64,000 nt of DNA from assembly GCA_027886175.1 (NCBI GenBank), contig JAJNNQ010000078.1, forward strand, positions 2,914,001-2,978,000, given 5' to 3'. Positions 12,066-24,500 of the stretch are shown here, piece after piece. The notes beneath the pieces were generated by a model, which saw nothing but the letters and a program-made list of their open reading frames with translations, was not told where the DNA came from and did no database searches. This DNA is from Phylloscopus collybita. Lineage: Eukaryota; Chordata; Aves; Passeriformes; Phylloscopidae. Position 1 is the first letter of the stretch. Each line of letters begins with the position of its first letter. A program made the position numbers and the translations under genes.

Positions 12066-12650
12066 GGGAAGCCCTGGGAGTGCCCTGAGAGTGGGAAGAC
12101 CTTTGTGCACTGCTCCAGCTCCATCCCCCATGGGAGGATCGGCGTTGGATGATCCCCAGTGACCCTCGTTGGTGATCTGTGGTCCTGGTGATCCGTGTTG
12201 GGAAGACACCTGGCTGGGGGCGCTCCACATCTTCCTGTCTCCCTGTGGGCACCTGGATAACGCAGGGGTAGAAAACATCCTTCAGGACACAGACAGACAC
12301 CGGGAATTCCTTGGGGAGAGTGGATTTGTTGACTTTCAACCCCAAAAAATCTTTTGTGTTCAGTCCTATCTTGGCGTGGCCTCAAGGAATACTGGATGGT
12401 CTTGGAGACCTTTTCCAACCTCAGAGATTCCGCAATTTTGATTACCTATTGCCCGAGGGTGTCTTCCGCAGCCAAATGGTGATGATCTGGGGCAAAGATC
12501 AAGGTTTCAGGACAGTGGGGTGGAAACCCCTCCAAAAAAGGCTCTTCTCTCCCACCCAAGCACGTGATTCCTCAGCTGGCATGGACACAGAAATCCTTTT
12601 CTTCTGGCCTTGATTTGCTTTTTATTTCTCTTCATCCCTTTCAAAAAATC
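12066..12650 (+). other. 3' UTR region of the right zinc-finger gene
   Basis: No coding potential. It starts with a decayed further finger (a CPESGKTF-like stretch just after the stop), mirrors 2100-2685 of the left gene, and includes a CR1-like scrap at 12380-12440. No clean AATAAA is seen. Confidence 0.5.
12380..12440 (-). repeat. CR1-like LINE scrap, right arm
   Basis: Mirror copy of 2285-2345 (GGTTGGAAAAGGTCTCCAAG on the minus strand). Confidence 0.4.
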
Positions 12651-13225
12651 CGACACTGGGGTAAAAATGCGGACATTGAACTAAGACCTGGGTGAGGACA
12701 TGGGGGGCCATAGACATGGAGAGTGACATAGGGACACATGGACATGGAGGGGGAGGTGGCCATTATTGGGGACACAGGGGGACAAGGTCTCAGATGGAGA
12801 TGTGGGGGACAATGAGAGGGATAAAAACATGGTGGGGAGACAGCCATGGGTGTGGCCATGGGCAGTGACATGTGGGGACATGGCCATGGCCGGTGCCGTG
12901 GGGGGAACTTGCAGGGGCTGTGGGAGGTGCTGGGTGTGAGGGAGCTGAGGGTTCCTGGGTGGGACTTGCGACTTGCTGAGGCCTTTGGGGACCCCAGGCC
13001 GAGCGGCTCCGGCAGCGCTGGGAGACCCTGGTGGAGGTTCTGGGGCAGCTGCTCAAGGAGCCCCTGACCTGGAGCCCCAGCCAGGCATAGGGCTCCTGGA
13101 AGGGAATGAACGTGCTTGTCCCCAGGAGGGAAATCCCAGCAGCCCCAAGGTGTTGGGGGGCAGCTGAGAGGCCACAGCAGAGAGGGGAAAGCCAGATAGA
13201 GCTGTCCCTGTACAAAACTGCCCCC
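12650..13225 (+). repeat. Repeated module X, right copy
   Basis: Homologous to 1385-2095 and 35598-36115. The plus frame near 13005-13085 gives a helix-like stretch beginning AERLRQRWETL and stops at 13089. The CATGTCCC-type repeats lie at 12700-12900. Origin unknown. Confidence 0.5.
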
Positions 13226-13236
13226 CATGCCCTGGT

Positions 13237-13732
13237 TGTTTATCTTCCCTAGACCTGCCCTTCCCTCCTCCTACTGATTTGTCAATCCTTCCCTAACCTT
13301 GCGCCTTCTTCCAGACCCTTCCCTGTCAATCCCCCAACCTTCGACGCCCCAGTGGTTGGTTTAAACTGTTCCCTCCCCTTGTGTTCTTTCATTGCTCTGT
13401 GCATTGTACTCCCCGCCTTAAGTTCCTCCCCCATGTCACCCTTATTGGTTGGAAATTGTATCCTCTCCCAAGACCTCTCCCACTTATAAGCCCCTGCAAG
13501 CCCAGGTTTTGTGCCTTTTTCTGTCCCTGACCCTCTGGGCAATAAACACGTTTGGAAATCCCCCAGAAGGCCTCTCCCTGTTCCTTGTCCCTGCCCGCGA
13601 CGCGTGCCACCTGTGCTATAGAGCAGCTGTGCCCTGCAGCTGCACCCTGGATTGCCTGGCTTTCTGGGGGCAGCCCACTCCTGGCACCGGTGCCGGGAGC
13701 TGGCTGGGCTGAAGAACACCGGCATCGCGTCC
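13237..13732 (+). mobile_element. Solo LTR (family A), right copy
   Basis: Starts TGTTTATC. It carries an ATTGG box near 13444, the TATA-like CACTTATAAG at 13491-13500 and AATAAA at 13541-13546, in correct U3-R-U5 order. Mirror copy at 105-605. It bounds the right arm of the inverted duplication. Confidence 0.75.
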
Positions 13733-13734
13733 TG

Positions 13735-13856
13735 TCCCCATATCTTTGTCTGAGAGCCCCTGAATTTTCTAAGTTATAATAATTCGGAGGGAGGGAGTTT
13801 ACATTCTCCATTGCAAGGGAGGCTCCAGCTTTCCCTGGCACACACCTGTCTTTCAA
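13735..13856 (+). mobile_element. LTR (family B) tail fragment
   Basis: About 120 bases match the last part of the solo LTR at 63139-63811 (TTTACATTCTCCATTGCAAG and CAGCTTTCCCTGGCA). Truncated. Confidence 0.6.
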
Positions 13857-15084
13857 ACTAATGCTATTCTCTGAGTTAGTTACAATGTAAAAATCAGTTA
13901 TAATACAAAAGTTAGCCATAATAGATATACCATAAAAGCATTTCAGCATTGTGCAGTCTCTATTTTAATATTTTTCTAAGGCCTATGATTTAAAATCAAT
14001 TTATTTTGCTGCCATTTCTGTCGACTATGCAGTGCACACACAAACTGATAGATTGTAGTATACCAAAAAGCAGCTGAAAGGAATTATAAATTCCACTGCA
14101 TCAAAATCATTGTGATCAATTACAACATGCTGCTCTCCCAGCACAGCAACCACACAGACTCCACAATACAGCAGTGATTAATTCGCTGTTACACTGCCCT
14201 GTGCTGGAGCCTGAGGAGCAGCCCGGCTCCCTCCCGCTGTGCCCAGAGGGCTGCACACACTGCTCACCTTGGCCAGGAGTTGCAGGGCAGCCGGCACAAG
14301 AGCAGGCATGCTCAGCCAGGCCTCCAGCCCTGGGCTGTCCTTGGCCTTTCTCTCCTGCTGTGCAGACTGCACAGGGCCAATGCCCCCAGGCTGTGCTGTG
14401 CCCAGCACGGCTGCGCTTCCCCTGGGCAGCGGCAGCTGCCAGCTGGGCTCTGAGAGCCCAGGATTCGCCCGGGGCCACCAAGAGGCACCCAGGGCCGGGC
14501 TGCTGCCTCTTGCAGCTCCCAAGGGCCTCACTGCAGCCTCCTCTGCCCCGGCTCAGGCTGCTCCGGGCTCTGCCAGGGCTCTGCTGGGGCTGCGGCCTGG
14601 CCAAGGCGGGGCCTGCTCTCCCCTGGCCCTCGCTGACAGCTCTGCACCAGCTCTGCAGCTTTCCCTGCAGCCTCCCTGAGCTCTCTGCTCCCTCACTTGG
14701 GCAAAACTCTCCTCCAGCCAAAGAGATTGCACTTAGGGATACAAATCCAAGGGGGAGGAACCCCAATGCTCTCCAGTCATAGCTCAAGGCCTGCATGTGC
14801 ACAGGATATTTGGGCTGCCCTACTCCTCCTTTGCAGCTTCTGCCTGCAAATGCCACTGCCCTTTCTGCCTCAAACATAAGTGCCACAGCTGGGAAAACCC
14901 AGCCAGTGGGTCATATTCCAAAGGCACTGTAGTCTGGAGAGGATGGATGAAGAACAGCCTTCCCCACTTTCAAACCGTACCAAAGAAGCCATCAATGTCA
15001 CTTTCCACCTGTAAGATAAAATGGACAAATCAGAAGGAAATGTTGAGCTTTCTCACAGGCTGAGAAGGAGGGGAATCTTGGAAA
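13857..15084. other. Unassigned intergenic sequence
   Basis: 13.86-14.13 kb is AT-rich. 14.2-14.7 kb is GC-rich and open in several frames, but I see no family, splice pattern or start that supports a gene. It lies just beyond the poly(A) end of the kinase-like gene. Confidence 0.4.
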
Positions 15085-15104
15085 TGAGTTGAGATTTCAT
15101 AAAC

Positions 15105-15110
15105 TTTATT
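15105..15110 (-). terminator. Poly(A) signal of the PAK-like gene
   Basis: AATAAA on the minus strand, about 275 bases past the stop codon at 15386-15388 and just beyond the 3' UTR minisatellite. Confidence 0.55.
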
Positions 15111-15400
15111 TACAATCCTATGCAACAATCCTACTCTACCAACTTAGCTACAATCCTCCTCTACCATCCTAGCTACAATTCTACTCTACAATCCTAACTA
15201 CAATCCTACTCTACCAACCTACCTAAAATCCTACTCTACAATCCGAACTAAAAGCCTATTCTACAATCCTAGCTACAATCCTACTCTACAATAATAGCTA
15301 CAGTCCTACTCTACAATTCTATCTACAATTCTACTCTACCAACCTAGCTATAATCCTACTCTACAATCCTATCTACAATCCTACACTACAATCCTCCTTG
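15108..15400. repeat. Minisatellite in the kinase 3' UTR
   Basis: About 14 imperfect units of roughly 20-22 bases built on CTACAATCCTACTCTAC. It starts almost at the stop codon of the PAK-like gene and would be transcribed as most of its 3' UTR. Confidence 0.85.
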
Positions 15401-15526
15401 ATGCAGTTCTCTGAGATGCCAGTTCAACAGTAATTCTTCTATTCCAGTCTCCTCCTTCCACTTGTTCACGGAAAGGATGAGTGGAATCAGGCTGGATGCA
15501 GGCTTGGCAGATGTAACAAATGGATG
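15386..15526 (-). other. Exon 16 of the PAK-like gene
   Basis: Begins [16 protein letters not shown] after a T-rich acceptor, matching the end of the kinase C-lobe and the PAK C-terminal tail. Stop TAG at 15386-15388. The tail after TGIEEL is a lineage-specific extension. Confidence 0.85.
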
Positions 15527-18500
15527 CTGCACAAAGGAAAAAAAAAAAACCAACGATGCACCCTTACTTTCCAAGCTAAGACCCTCAAAGTCAGGGTAAT
15601 ATTTTTTAAATGAAAAGGGGCTTAAGTCAGAGTAGGTCTAAGGAGCAACAGTGGGGCAACAGGGGCACAGCTTGCTGCAAGAGCTGCTAAGTGCCCCAGC
15701 CCTGGAAATATTTCAGGTCTGAGCATCCTGATCTCTTTCAAGATGTCCCTGCTCAGGGCAGGGCACTTGGAGCAGATGAGCTTTACAGGTCCCTGCCAGC
15801 CCAGCCCAGTCCAGGATTGCTGAGTGTTTTCCTTTGAACAGCACAGAGAGCAGAGGTGAGGAGGAGGGGGCTCATCTGATGCCTTGCACTCCAGTGGAGG
15901 AGGAGCTCATCCCTGGGACACTGTTCCACCTGCAGCCCCCGGGCATTTTACCTGCAGGAGCTCCTGGGCAGACCAGCGCCGCGCCTCGTCTGTCTGCAGG
16001 CAGCAGCTCAGGAAGTCACGCAGCAAAGGGGAGAGGAGCCTGGGCTGCCGCAGCTCTGGGATGCCTTTGGTGGCTATCAGGAGCTGAGCCTGGAGGAAAA
16101 GGAAACACCAGTCTCTCCCCTGCTTCTTTCACTGTGTCTCTAACTGCTCTCCCAGATCCCATTGTTCAAGCTCCACTTTACAGTGGCAGTTTGTTTCTGC
16201 CATGGCACAGAGGCACAGATGACTTTCCTGTACCAACAAAAAACCCAAACCCCAGTGCAGCCACAGCTTTCCCAACATCCAGCAGATCTGGCCTTGGCAG
16301 ATGATTTCATTGACTGACCTCGTGAGTGGAAACTACATCAGCAAAAGCCCCTTTGCTTCTCTGAGGATTCCCTTGACCAGCTTGACAGGCTATTTGGAAG
16401 GGAGACTTTGCTCTACTAACTCACTCTACTGTTTCCAAGGATTATGACATGAAAGGCATCTCTGCAGTCCTTGTTGGTCCGTTAAGCCCAGCTGGCATCA
16501 AACAAAAGTCATCAAGCTTCTTGCTTGGTTCTTGAAAACAATGGCAATTGAAAGTAAAGAAAGGAAATCCCTCAGTTATTCCTCAGGTAAGGAAACAAAC
16601 ATTTGGAATCTCATCTTCAACACAGACACATAAAGATGCCTGCAGAAATGCATTGGGATGAAAATGCCTGTTTGGGCACACAGGAAACACCTGCAGCTCT
16701 CTCTCAGCAGACTGCAAATTTCAGCTTCCCTTATGCAGCAAAAGGAAAATTTTGGTGGTGAAATCAGAAGAGGGAGAAATGCCATCCCTGTGGTAGCCCT
16801 CTGCTCATTTGGATACTCAAGTCAATGCATTCATGGTGTGCCCATCCTAGAAAGTGCCAGGAAACAAAGGGGTGGTTTTGGCAGGCTCTGCACATCAGCA
16901 GGCTTCAGCTTGGTGACATGGAGAAAGTGGCTTGGCTTAGGAAAGAAATATGGTCACTGAGTGTTTCAGCAGCACTGCACAAGAAGCACAAGAGCCTCTG
17001 TGACCTTCACACCCTCATGTCCAAGTTTCCCTGTGAGAAGAATGGGGGTGCACTTCTTCTCTCCAAACCACAGTTTTAGAAACTTTGTTGGGTTTGGGTT
17101 TCTTGCCTTCATTTCAGGAAAGATGACACCAATTCTAAGGTGCTTGTTTCCTGTTGGCAGGGCCATCTCCACAGCCAAAAGAGCTGGAATGACTTCTAAG
17201 CCAAAGCAAAATGTTGCCTGAGAATGGAGATTGTTTGCATGGGGTGAGGCTGGAGTTCCCCCAGTGATGCACCCAAATCTACAGCAGATGCTGATGTGCT
17301 GCAGGGACATTTTCCAAAAGGGACCGTGGTGGCAGCAGTTCCAGCAGATGGCAATGGGGTTTTTTCCAAGGGCACCCAGAAGGTGGGACAGGTGAGAAAG
17401 ACAGCGGGACCAGAGAGCATTGACACCTTACCGAGACAGGACTTTCACTCTGGTAGGGAACTTCCTGCTCCACCATCTCAATGCCCACAATGCCAAATGA
17501 CCAAATGTCCACTTTGGGGCCATAGGGTTGACCTCTGACCACTTCAGGCGCCATCCACCAAGCAGTCCCGATCACCGAGCTGCGTCTGCTCTGCTCAGGG
17601 GTGAGTTGAGCAGAGAGGCCAAAATCAGCTGGGGAGAAAGCAAAAGACTGGTTTGAGTTGCAGACTGTGCAATTAGGAAAGCAAGCAAAGGAAATGCCCA
17701 GTATAAGTTTGGGAAGTGCTGTTGAATCTCCTGGACAACTGTCCCTGCTCTGTTTCCTCAGGACTTTAGCCAAGGCAATATGGCATTGGCTACTTCAAAA
17801 ATCCCCCCATTTTTCACAATGCCTCCAGCAGTGGCTTTTGTCCCTCTGAAGCTTTAGACTTGTAGCTCCCTCCCTTGGGAAGGGACACACACAGAGCACA
17901 GCCACTCTGGACTGCTTGTTCCTTGCCATACCCCTGTGCACGTGGGAACGGTGTGGTCAGCTCACAGCAGGGCTCCCTGCACTGCCAGCAGCACCATTTT
18001 TGGGGGGCTGGCAGTCACTCCAAAGCAGCCCCACACCCCACATGTCCCTGGAACGCTGCACCTGACCAAGAATATACTGACCCAACTTGACAGAGCCATC
18101 GGTTCTGAGGAGGATGTTGAGGCTCTTCACATTCCGGTGCAGCACATGGTTGGAGTGGAGAAAAGCCAGTCCTTGCAGGCACTGAGACAGAAAAGAGAAA
18201 CAGGAGGGCTAAAAGCAGTGATGTGATTTCATCACACCAGAAAGGAAACAGGTCTCAAAGATTCCCTCTCCAGGGGAATGGGCAGTAATGGCAGGACACA
18301 GTGCCATGGAGAGCAGGAGCTTGCTGCTCCTACACCAGCAGAGCAGCACCTTCCTAAAGAAAGGCAGGTCAGCTTTGCAAAGAGCAACAGCAACTGCTCT
18401 TGTAGACTCTCCCCTGCAGACCAGCCACAAGGACTGCTGCTGCAGTGCATGTGCTCAGAAGTAAAGAGCACTTTGGCTGCACTGCTGACCTTTCCAGCTG

Positions 18501-21500
18501 AGCACTGAGAGAAGTGAGTCTCTCTTTTTCCTTTGCTGTTTGTTTCAAATGCTGCCACCCCCACCTCTGCTTTTACAGGCAAGGAATTCAGTGCAGACAG
18601 GCCAAAGTTTAGAGAGGCAAGATGTAGAACAGCAAATCCAAGAGACAGAGTGAGAATGCAACAGCAGCAGATAAGAGCACAAGAACAGAGTGCAGTGGGT
18701 GCAGGGGCACTGGCAGGCAGTTCACTTGAGATGCTCCTGCTTGCCCAGAGCATGGCAGCAACACAGAAACAAAGCCTGGCACATGGAATTGCTCCTGTTC
18801 TGAGCCCTTTTCCCAGACAGTCCTGCCCAAGCCCTGGGAAGCACAGGTGGGATCCCTCACCTCCCTGCTGAGAGCTGCAATCTCCTCTTCAGACATCTGT
18901 GCCTCTCTGATGACATCATTCAGAGTGCCTCCATCCATGTACTCCATCACCAGCCAGAGTTCCTCGTGCACAAGGTAGCTGAAAGAAGGAAACAAGGCCC
19001 TGCAGATGAACAGGCATGGCTACGTTGGCTTCGTGCTTGATTCTTGTTTCTGGGCCCCTTTGTGACAAGGACAGAATTAAAGGAATAGACATTCCCTCTA
19101 GGCTGTGCCTTGTTTGCAGTCTGTGCAGTCTCAAGGAGAATGGCACAGCTGTGAAAAAGGAGATGTCTCTGATGGCCAGCAAGGGAAAAGTGCAGTTTAG
19201 GAAAAGCCAAGCTGAGAAACACATGGTAATTAATTCTGGAAATAAGCACCTGGTGTTCCTGGCATGGACAGCCATGGAAAAGAGGGGCAACAACCCAAGG
19301 GAAATCTTCTCTATGACACTTCATCAGCGTTGAAGAAGCTTTCAAAAATCAATCCTGAGACAACATGGAGGCAGTGAATTTATAGGGTATTGACTTACTG
19401 TTGATCCAGGTTTCTGAACCATTTTCTAACCATGTGTTTGAAAGCCAGGGAAGACTTATGCAGACAAAACGCACTCTCTTCCCAGCCATTGGAGATGAGT
19501 AGAGAAATAACAATGAACCAATAATTAACAGCTCTCTTTTCTGCCAGCGTCCCAAGTGGGTTTTTAACCTTGCATGCTTTTAAGGTTTGTTTATGGAAAC
19601 AAACATTCATGGGATGAGACCATGAGCACTCACCTGTCTAAATAATTCACAACACAGGGACTCCTGTTCCTCCTCATGACTGTGATTTCATTAAGGATTC
19701 CTTGCTTCCTCCTCCGTTTCTGAAGATCTATTTTCTTGATGGCCACCTGAAATGACATTGAAAATCAGTCACTTTAGCAGTTGGTGGCACAAGACCACAG
19801 CACACAGGGAGCGAGTGATTTTGCAATGACACAGGGGAGCCAAAGTGCCAAAGTGCCTTGTGCTCAGACAAAGGAGTAATAAGGAACTGACATCCCAACA
19901 GCCCATTTCTCTGCTCCTTTGGGGAATCCATGCCTTGCTACTCTGTGGATACACCTTGGGCTCTAAGCAGGGCTTAGGGCTTTCAGGGATGCCTTGCAGA
20001 TCTCTCCCCACGTGCAGTTCCCAAATGCAGCACTGCAGGTGGCTGAGGAACTCCCAGGAACATTCAGATGCATTTGCTGGCAGCCAGAAATGAGAATTCA
20101 GGACTCTGAAGCCGTAGCCCCAGAGAGCAGTGAGATGCTCTAAGGCACCACCTTTGGTGGAGCAATTGAGAGCCAGGGAGAGCGTCCTTCTCTGCAAGGA
20201 ACCGCTGCCCTCCTTGCCTTCCTTCTGGCAGCTGGGAAGGACAAAGCCTGTCCCAAATGCACTTGGCAGGCTGGCAGCAGTCTGTGCTCCTGGTGCCTTT
20301 GCAGCACAGCTCTGCCCACAGCTCCAGCCACAGCTGAGACAAGAGAGGAAAGCCCTGGAGAGCAGCAGAACCTGCAGGGGCTGTTGACATTTACCTCTGC
20401 TCCTGTGGCAGTGTCGACTGCTCTGCTGACAACTCCAAAGCCCCTGGAAACAAAAGAGCAGCAAAGGAAGGAGAAGCCATTCAGATCTTGGAGGGAAAGC
20501 CAGCCCAGACAGGAGATGTCTGCTGGAAATGCCTCAAAACTGCAGCAGGCAGGAGGGCTCTGCCAGAAGATGATGCATTTTCCTCTCAAGTGCATGGGGC
20601 ACTGGGCCTGTTCCTGAAGCACTGGGCTTTACTGCCTCAGCTCAAAAGGCCACTTGATTCTTTCATCAAGGATTTCAGTTTCTAAACTGGGCCCTTGTTA
20701 TCCCAACCACAGACTATTTCCTGCAGCAAACTCTTGCGAAGAAATGTTCCTGAGAATTGTTATCTGACTGCTGTGACAGGGGGTAGGTTGCTGTTTCTGG
20801 CAATGCAATGGAAGTGTCTTGGACAATGCCTTCTGAGCACACTTACAAATTCTGGCTGGTACTGAGAGATGGGGCAGCCTAACCCCAGTGTCTGAGGATG
20901 TTTGCAGCTTGCCTGGCTTCACACTTGGCAGATATTCCAGCAGCAAATCACCTGCCCCATGATTGTGCAGGAGTAACTGTGGTTGGACTCACCCGCTGCC
21001 AAGATTTTCCAGTTCAATGTATTTCCTCAGGGGATTTCCCCTGCTCACCATTTGCCCTGAGGGAAACAAAATGCAAGATGCTCACTTGAAAGCAGAGATC
21101 CCACCATCCAAGAGACACAAAAGGCAGCCCCACTGTCCGGGGCTCTGAGTCCTTTGAGGCCAGCTGGGTAACAACAACAACCACTACAACCACAACCAGA
21201 CAGGCAGCTCTGCAGGCCAAGCAGGCCAGCACAGAGACTGATTTTCTACAGTGCTTGGCAGAGATCTTTGATAGAAAACAAAGCACAGGGAGATGCATTC
21301 CCAGGAGAGGAGGGCATCTTCTCCACCTGGCAGTGGAGAAGAATATTTTTCTGCAGCCTTAAGGTCTATCCTAGCCAAACCTAAAAACTCAAGCTAATGT
21401 TTCAGGTCCTTGCTTGCTGTACTCTTGTAACTTTTCCTACTTTCAAGCTTTGCAGTTGCAGCTAGTTCCAAGTTTTTCTACTCTTTCTGTTTCTGGGTTC

Positions 21501-24500
21501 TGCTTTCACACCTTTCTGAAAGCCTTCTTACCTCAGACACATCTTTATAAGAACAAGCTAATTAAATACAGATTGCTATAAAAGTATCTGTTTTTTCATT
21601 GGAGGCGCAAAACAACCACCTCTTGCTCTCTGGTCCTGCTGTCACCTGATGTTCTTTCAAAGGTGTTCTCACTGACAAAAATATAATATTCTCATAAAAT
21701 AACCCTGTAGATGTAGTAGTGGTAACAAGAACAGTCATAAAAATGACACCAGTAAGACACATGGGGCAGAAGAGCTCCTTCAGGATGGAGAAAACTCTCT
21801 ACCAAAAAAAATCCAGAGAAAGCCCCAAACTGAAAACAAACCCACAACCAAAAGACAAAGCACCAAACCAAATCAATTTCTGTGAAGTCTTTTTGCTCTG
21901 GTGAGTGGTGAGAAGTCAGGAGTCTAAGGAGAATTTAGGAAGCTAACCATTCTCTCCAGTTTGGCCACTGGCACACAGGACTTGTCTGGATCATTTGCTG
22001 GGTCACAGCCTTGTGCTGGTGCCAGAATCATCCCTGCTTCTGCCTGGAGCAGATAGGGGAGCTCAGGCAAACCCAGGTGCGTCCAAACTGCCCTCAGAGG
22101 CAGCAGGAACAGCCAGAGCACTCTCTTGCTGCCTTGGAGCACAGCATTTCCTGTGGGGACTCCTCAATGTCCCTGTGACACCAGGCTGAGGAGGATCATT
22201 GGGTGCAGCTCTGCTGACACGAGCACACAATGCACTGCCCCTCAGAGAAGAAAGACACCAGACATACTCAGGAGCTGCAGGGAGTCATCCTCCATCTGCT
22301 GGTGCTGAGCAGCAGCTCTGCCAGGGCTGGGGATGAACAAACTGCCCGGGCTCCACTTCCCACGTTGGGCAGCAAAGGCTCCTTTAGGTGACACTGCTGC
22401 AGCTGCTGCTGCAGGTTCAGCAGAAGAGCCTGGGTAGATCTGAGACAACAAAGGAGTTTGTGTCAGAAAAGTGGCTGCAGAGATGAGCCCCAGATCCCGT
22501 TGCAAATGCAAGCCCTCAGGAAGATGCTGTCAGCCACATGCAGGGCTCTGCCAGGGGTTTTTCCTGATGGCCACTTCCCGAACTGGATGGGCCAAACCCA
22601 AAGGTTGGTTTCACCCCAGCTCATGGCCAGATTCATTTTCCACTTTCTCCAAACTCCATTGTCACAGATTTTCTGAAGGGTGACTGCCCAAATGACCCTT
22701 CCACTTTCTCCCAAGGACTCTTTTCCCCTCCCAGAGCTGTAGACACACTTGCAGCTCCTTGTTCAGATGTTCTACCTCCTCCCACGGACTCCTCTTTTCC
22801 TCCACCATCTTCAGAAGGGGCTCAAGTGGCAGCACTTCTGCTTGGGACAGTTCCTGTGCCTCACAGGAATCTTGGGGCTCCTCGTTGCCAGTCCCTTGCT
22901 GGAAATCTTTGCAGGCTGCCAGGTGTTCTTTGCAAGATGCCAACACTCCCACCTCAAGTCAAAGAGAGCAGAGCAGTCAGAGAGTACAGCTTGTCCCTGT
23001 CAGCCCAGAGTCACAGACTGTGAGGAAAGGGGGAGCTCCAGACTCCCAATGGATACAGACAGTTTGTTTCAAGATCCATCTGGGTCACTGTGTGCACCTG
23101 CAAGAACACCTCCAGAAACAAGGAGAGCAGGAGCAGGCCAGCAGGAATGCATTCAGATGACTGCTGGCCAAAAGGCCAAAGCAGCAGTCCCACTGCCCAG
23201 GGCAGCAGCTGAGACTCAGCAGAGCAGGAAGTGTCCTTGGGAGTGGCTGGATGGACACTGGAGCAGGAGGGCACTCAGAGGCATCACCCCAGCCCCTGCT
23301 GCTCTGCAGGGCAAAGGCAAGAAGGGCAAAAGCACCACTCTGGGGACTGCAGTGGCTCTCGCTCTTTCACTCACTTGTTTTTCTAGAGCCTCTCGCTCCC
23401 CAAGGAGGAGATGAATTGTCAGTTGTCTTTGTCTTAAAATTTTCATTTCTTCCTCCAGCCTCTTGTCTATTGCCTTGATCCTAGCCTGAGTTTCCTGCAG
23501 CTCTTCTTGCAGCTTCTCACCAGGGCTCTGTAAAGAACAAGAGAGAGAAGGATTCATGAGTGGGGTGGCTGCCACTCCTCCACTCACCTGGTTTTGTTGG
23601 TTTCTCCTCTGCTGCTGGAGATTCCAGGGATCTTGAGTTCCTCTCATGTCTTCCCTGTTCCTCCTCTTCACTGCCACGGTGTCACTGGGAGCTTTGGGCA
23701 GCTCTGCTTGTGCCTCTGCCTCGATGTTCTGGACACACAAATGCAGAGCAAGTGACTGGGAGCTGCCAGCAGGCTCAGCTTTTCCTCTTTCAGCCTCCAA
23801 ATCACATTCATTCAGCCACTTCTTTCTGCTTCCCTGCCCACCTCTGCTTCCACTGGAACCCTGCTGTCCCAGTGCTGATCTCTGGGGATTACAAGGCTCT
23901 GTGCTTCCAGTGCCTGTGGCACTCCTGGCCTCCTCAGTCCCACGAGCTCCATTTTATGGAGCCCCTCTTCCTGCCCTTCACTCTGTCACCTGCCCAGCCA
24001 GGCTCACCTGCCCATTCTCCTGTGGCTCTTCCACCTGCTGCCTGAGCTGCTTTTCCCCTTCTTGGGCTGGAAACAGTTCTCCCTGAACCTGGCATGGCTG
24101 CCCTGGCATTTCTGAGAAAGCAAGCTGCTCGTGCTCTCTCTCTAGAGGGACCTGCACAGGAAGCAGAGCAGATGGGTTTCAACTTCCCCTACAACATTTG
24201 TGGGCCAAGATTCCAAGGCTGCTGGGCTCACAGCAGATTCCCAAAGTGCTGTGCTGCTGCTGCTCCCCTGGGTCAGTCTCTGCCCGTGGGAAGGCACAGA
24301 TTCCAAAGTGATCCTGGTAGGACAATCAGGCTCCATCTGGGCCTGATGCTCCAGCAGCCTCTAAGGAAGCTGACAGGGAACGAGTCTTTTGCCACACAAG
24401 AGAAGAGGGGCCCCCCACGGATTCATGGACAGCACAATCACCCCTCAGCAGCTTCTTAAAAGCCCAAAGACAGGTGGGCTCCGAGCACCTGTCAGCTCTG

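Noticed and set aside
14116..14886. 256-codon minus frame downstream of the kinase gene
   Set aside because: Low-complexity Ala/Gly/Ser/Cys-rich sequence, no domain, no splice partner; both strands are open.
15108..15400. Possible CRISPR-like array of 20-base units
   Set aside because: No constant repeat with unique spacers; it is a degenerate minisatellite in a vertebrate 3' UTR.
16084..17431. Extra exons within the long kinase introns (for example near 16650-16960 and 17000-17220)
   Set aside because: Open frames there lack splice sites in phase, and the kinase domain is complete without them.
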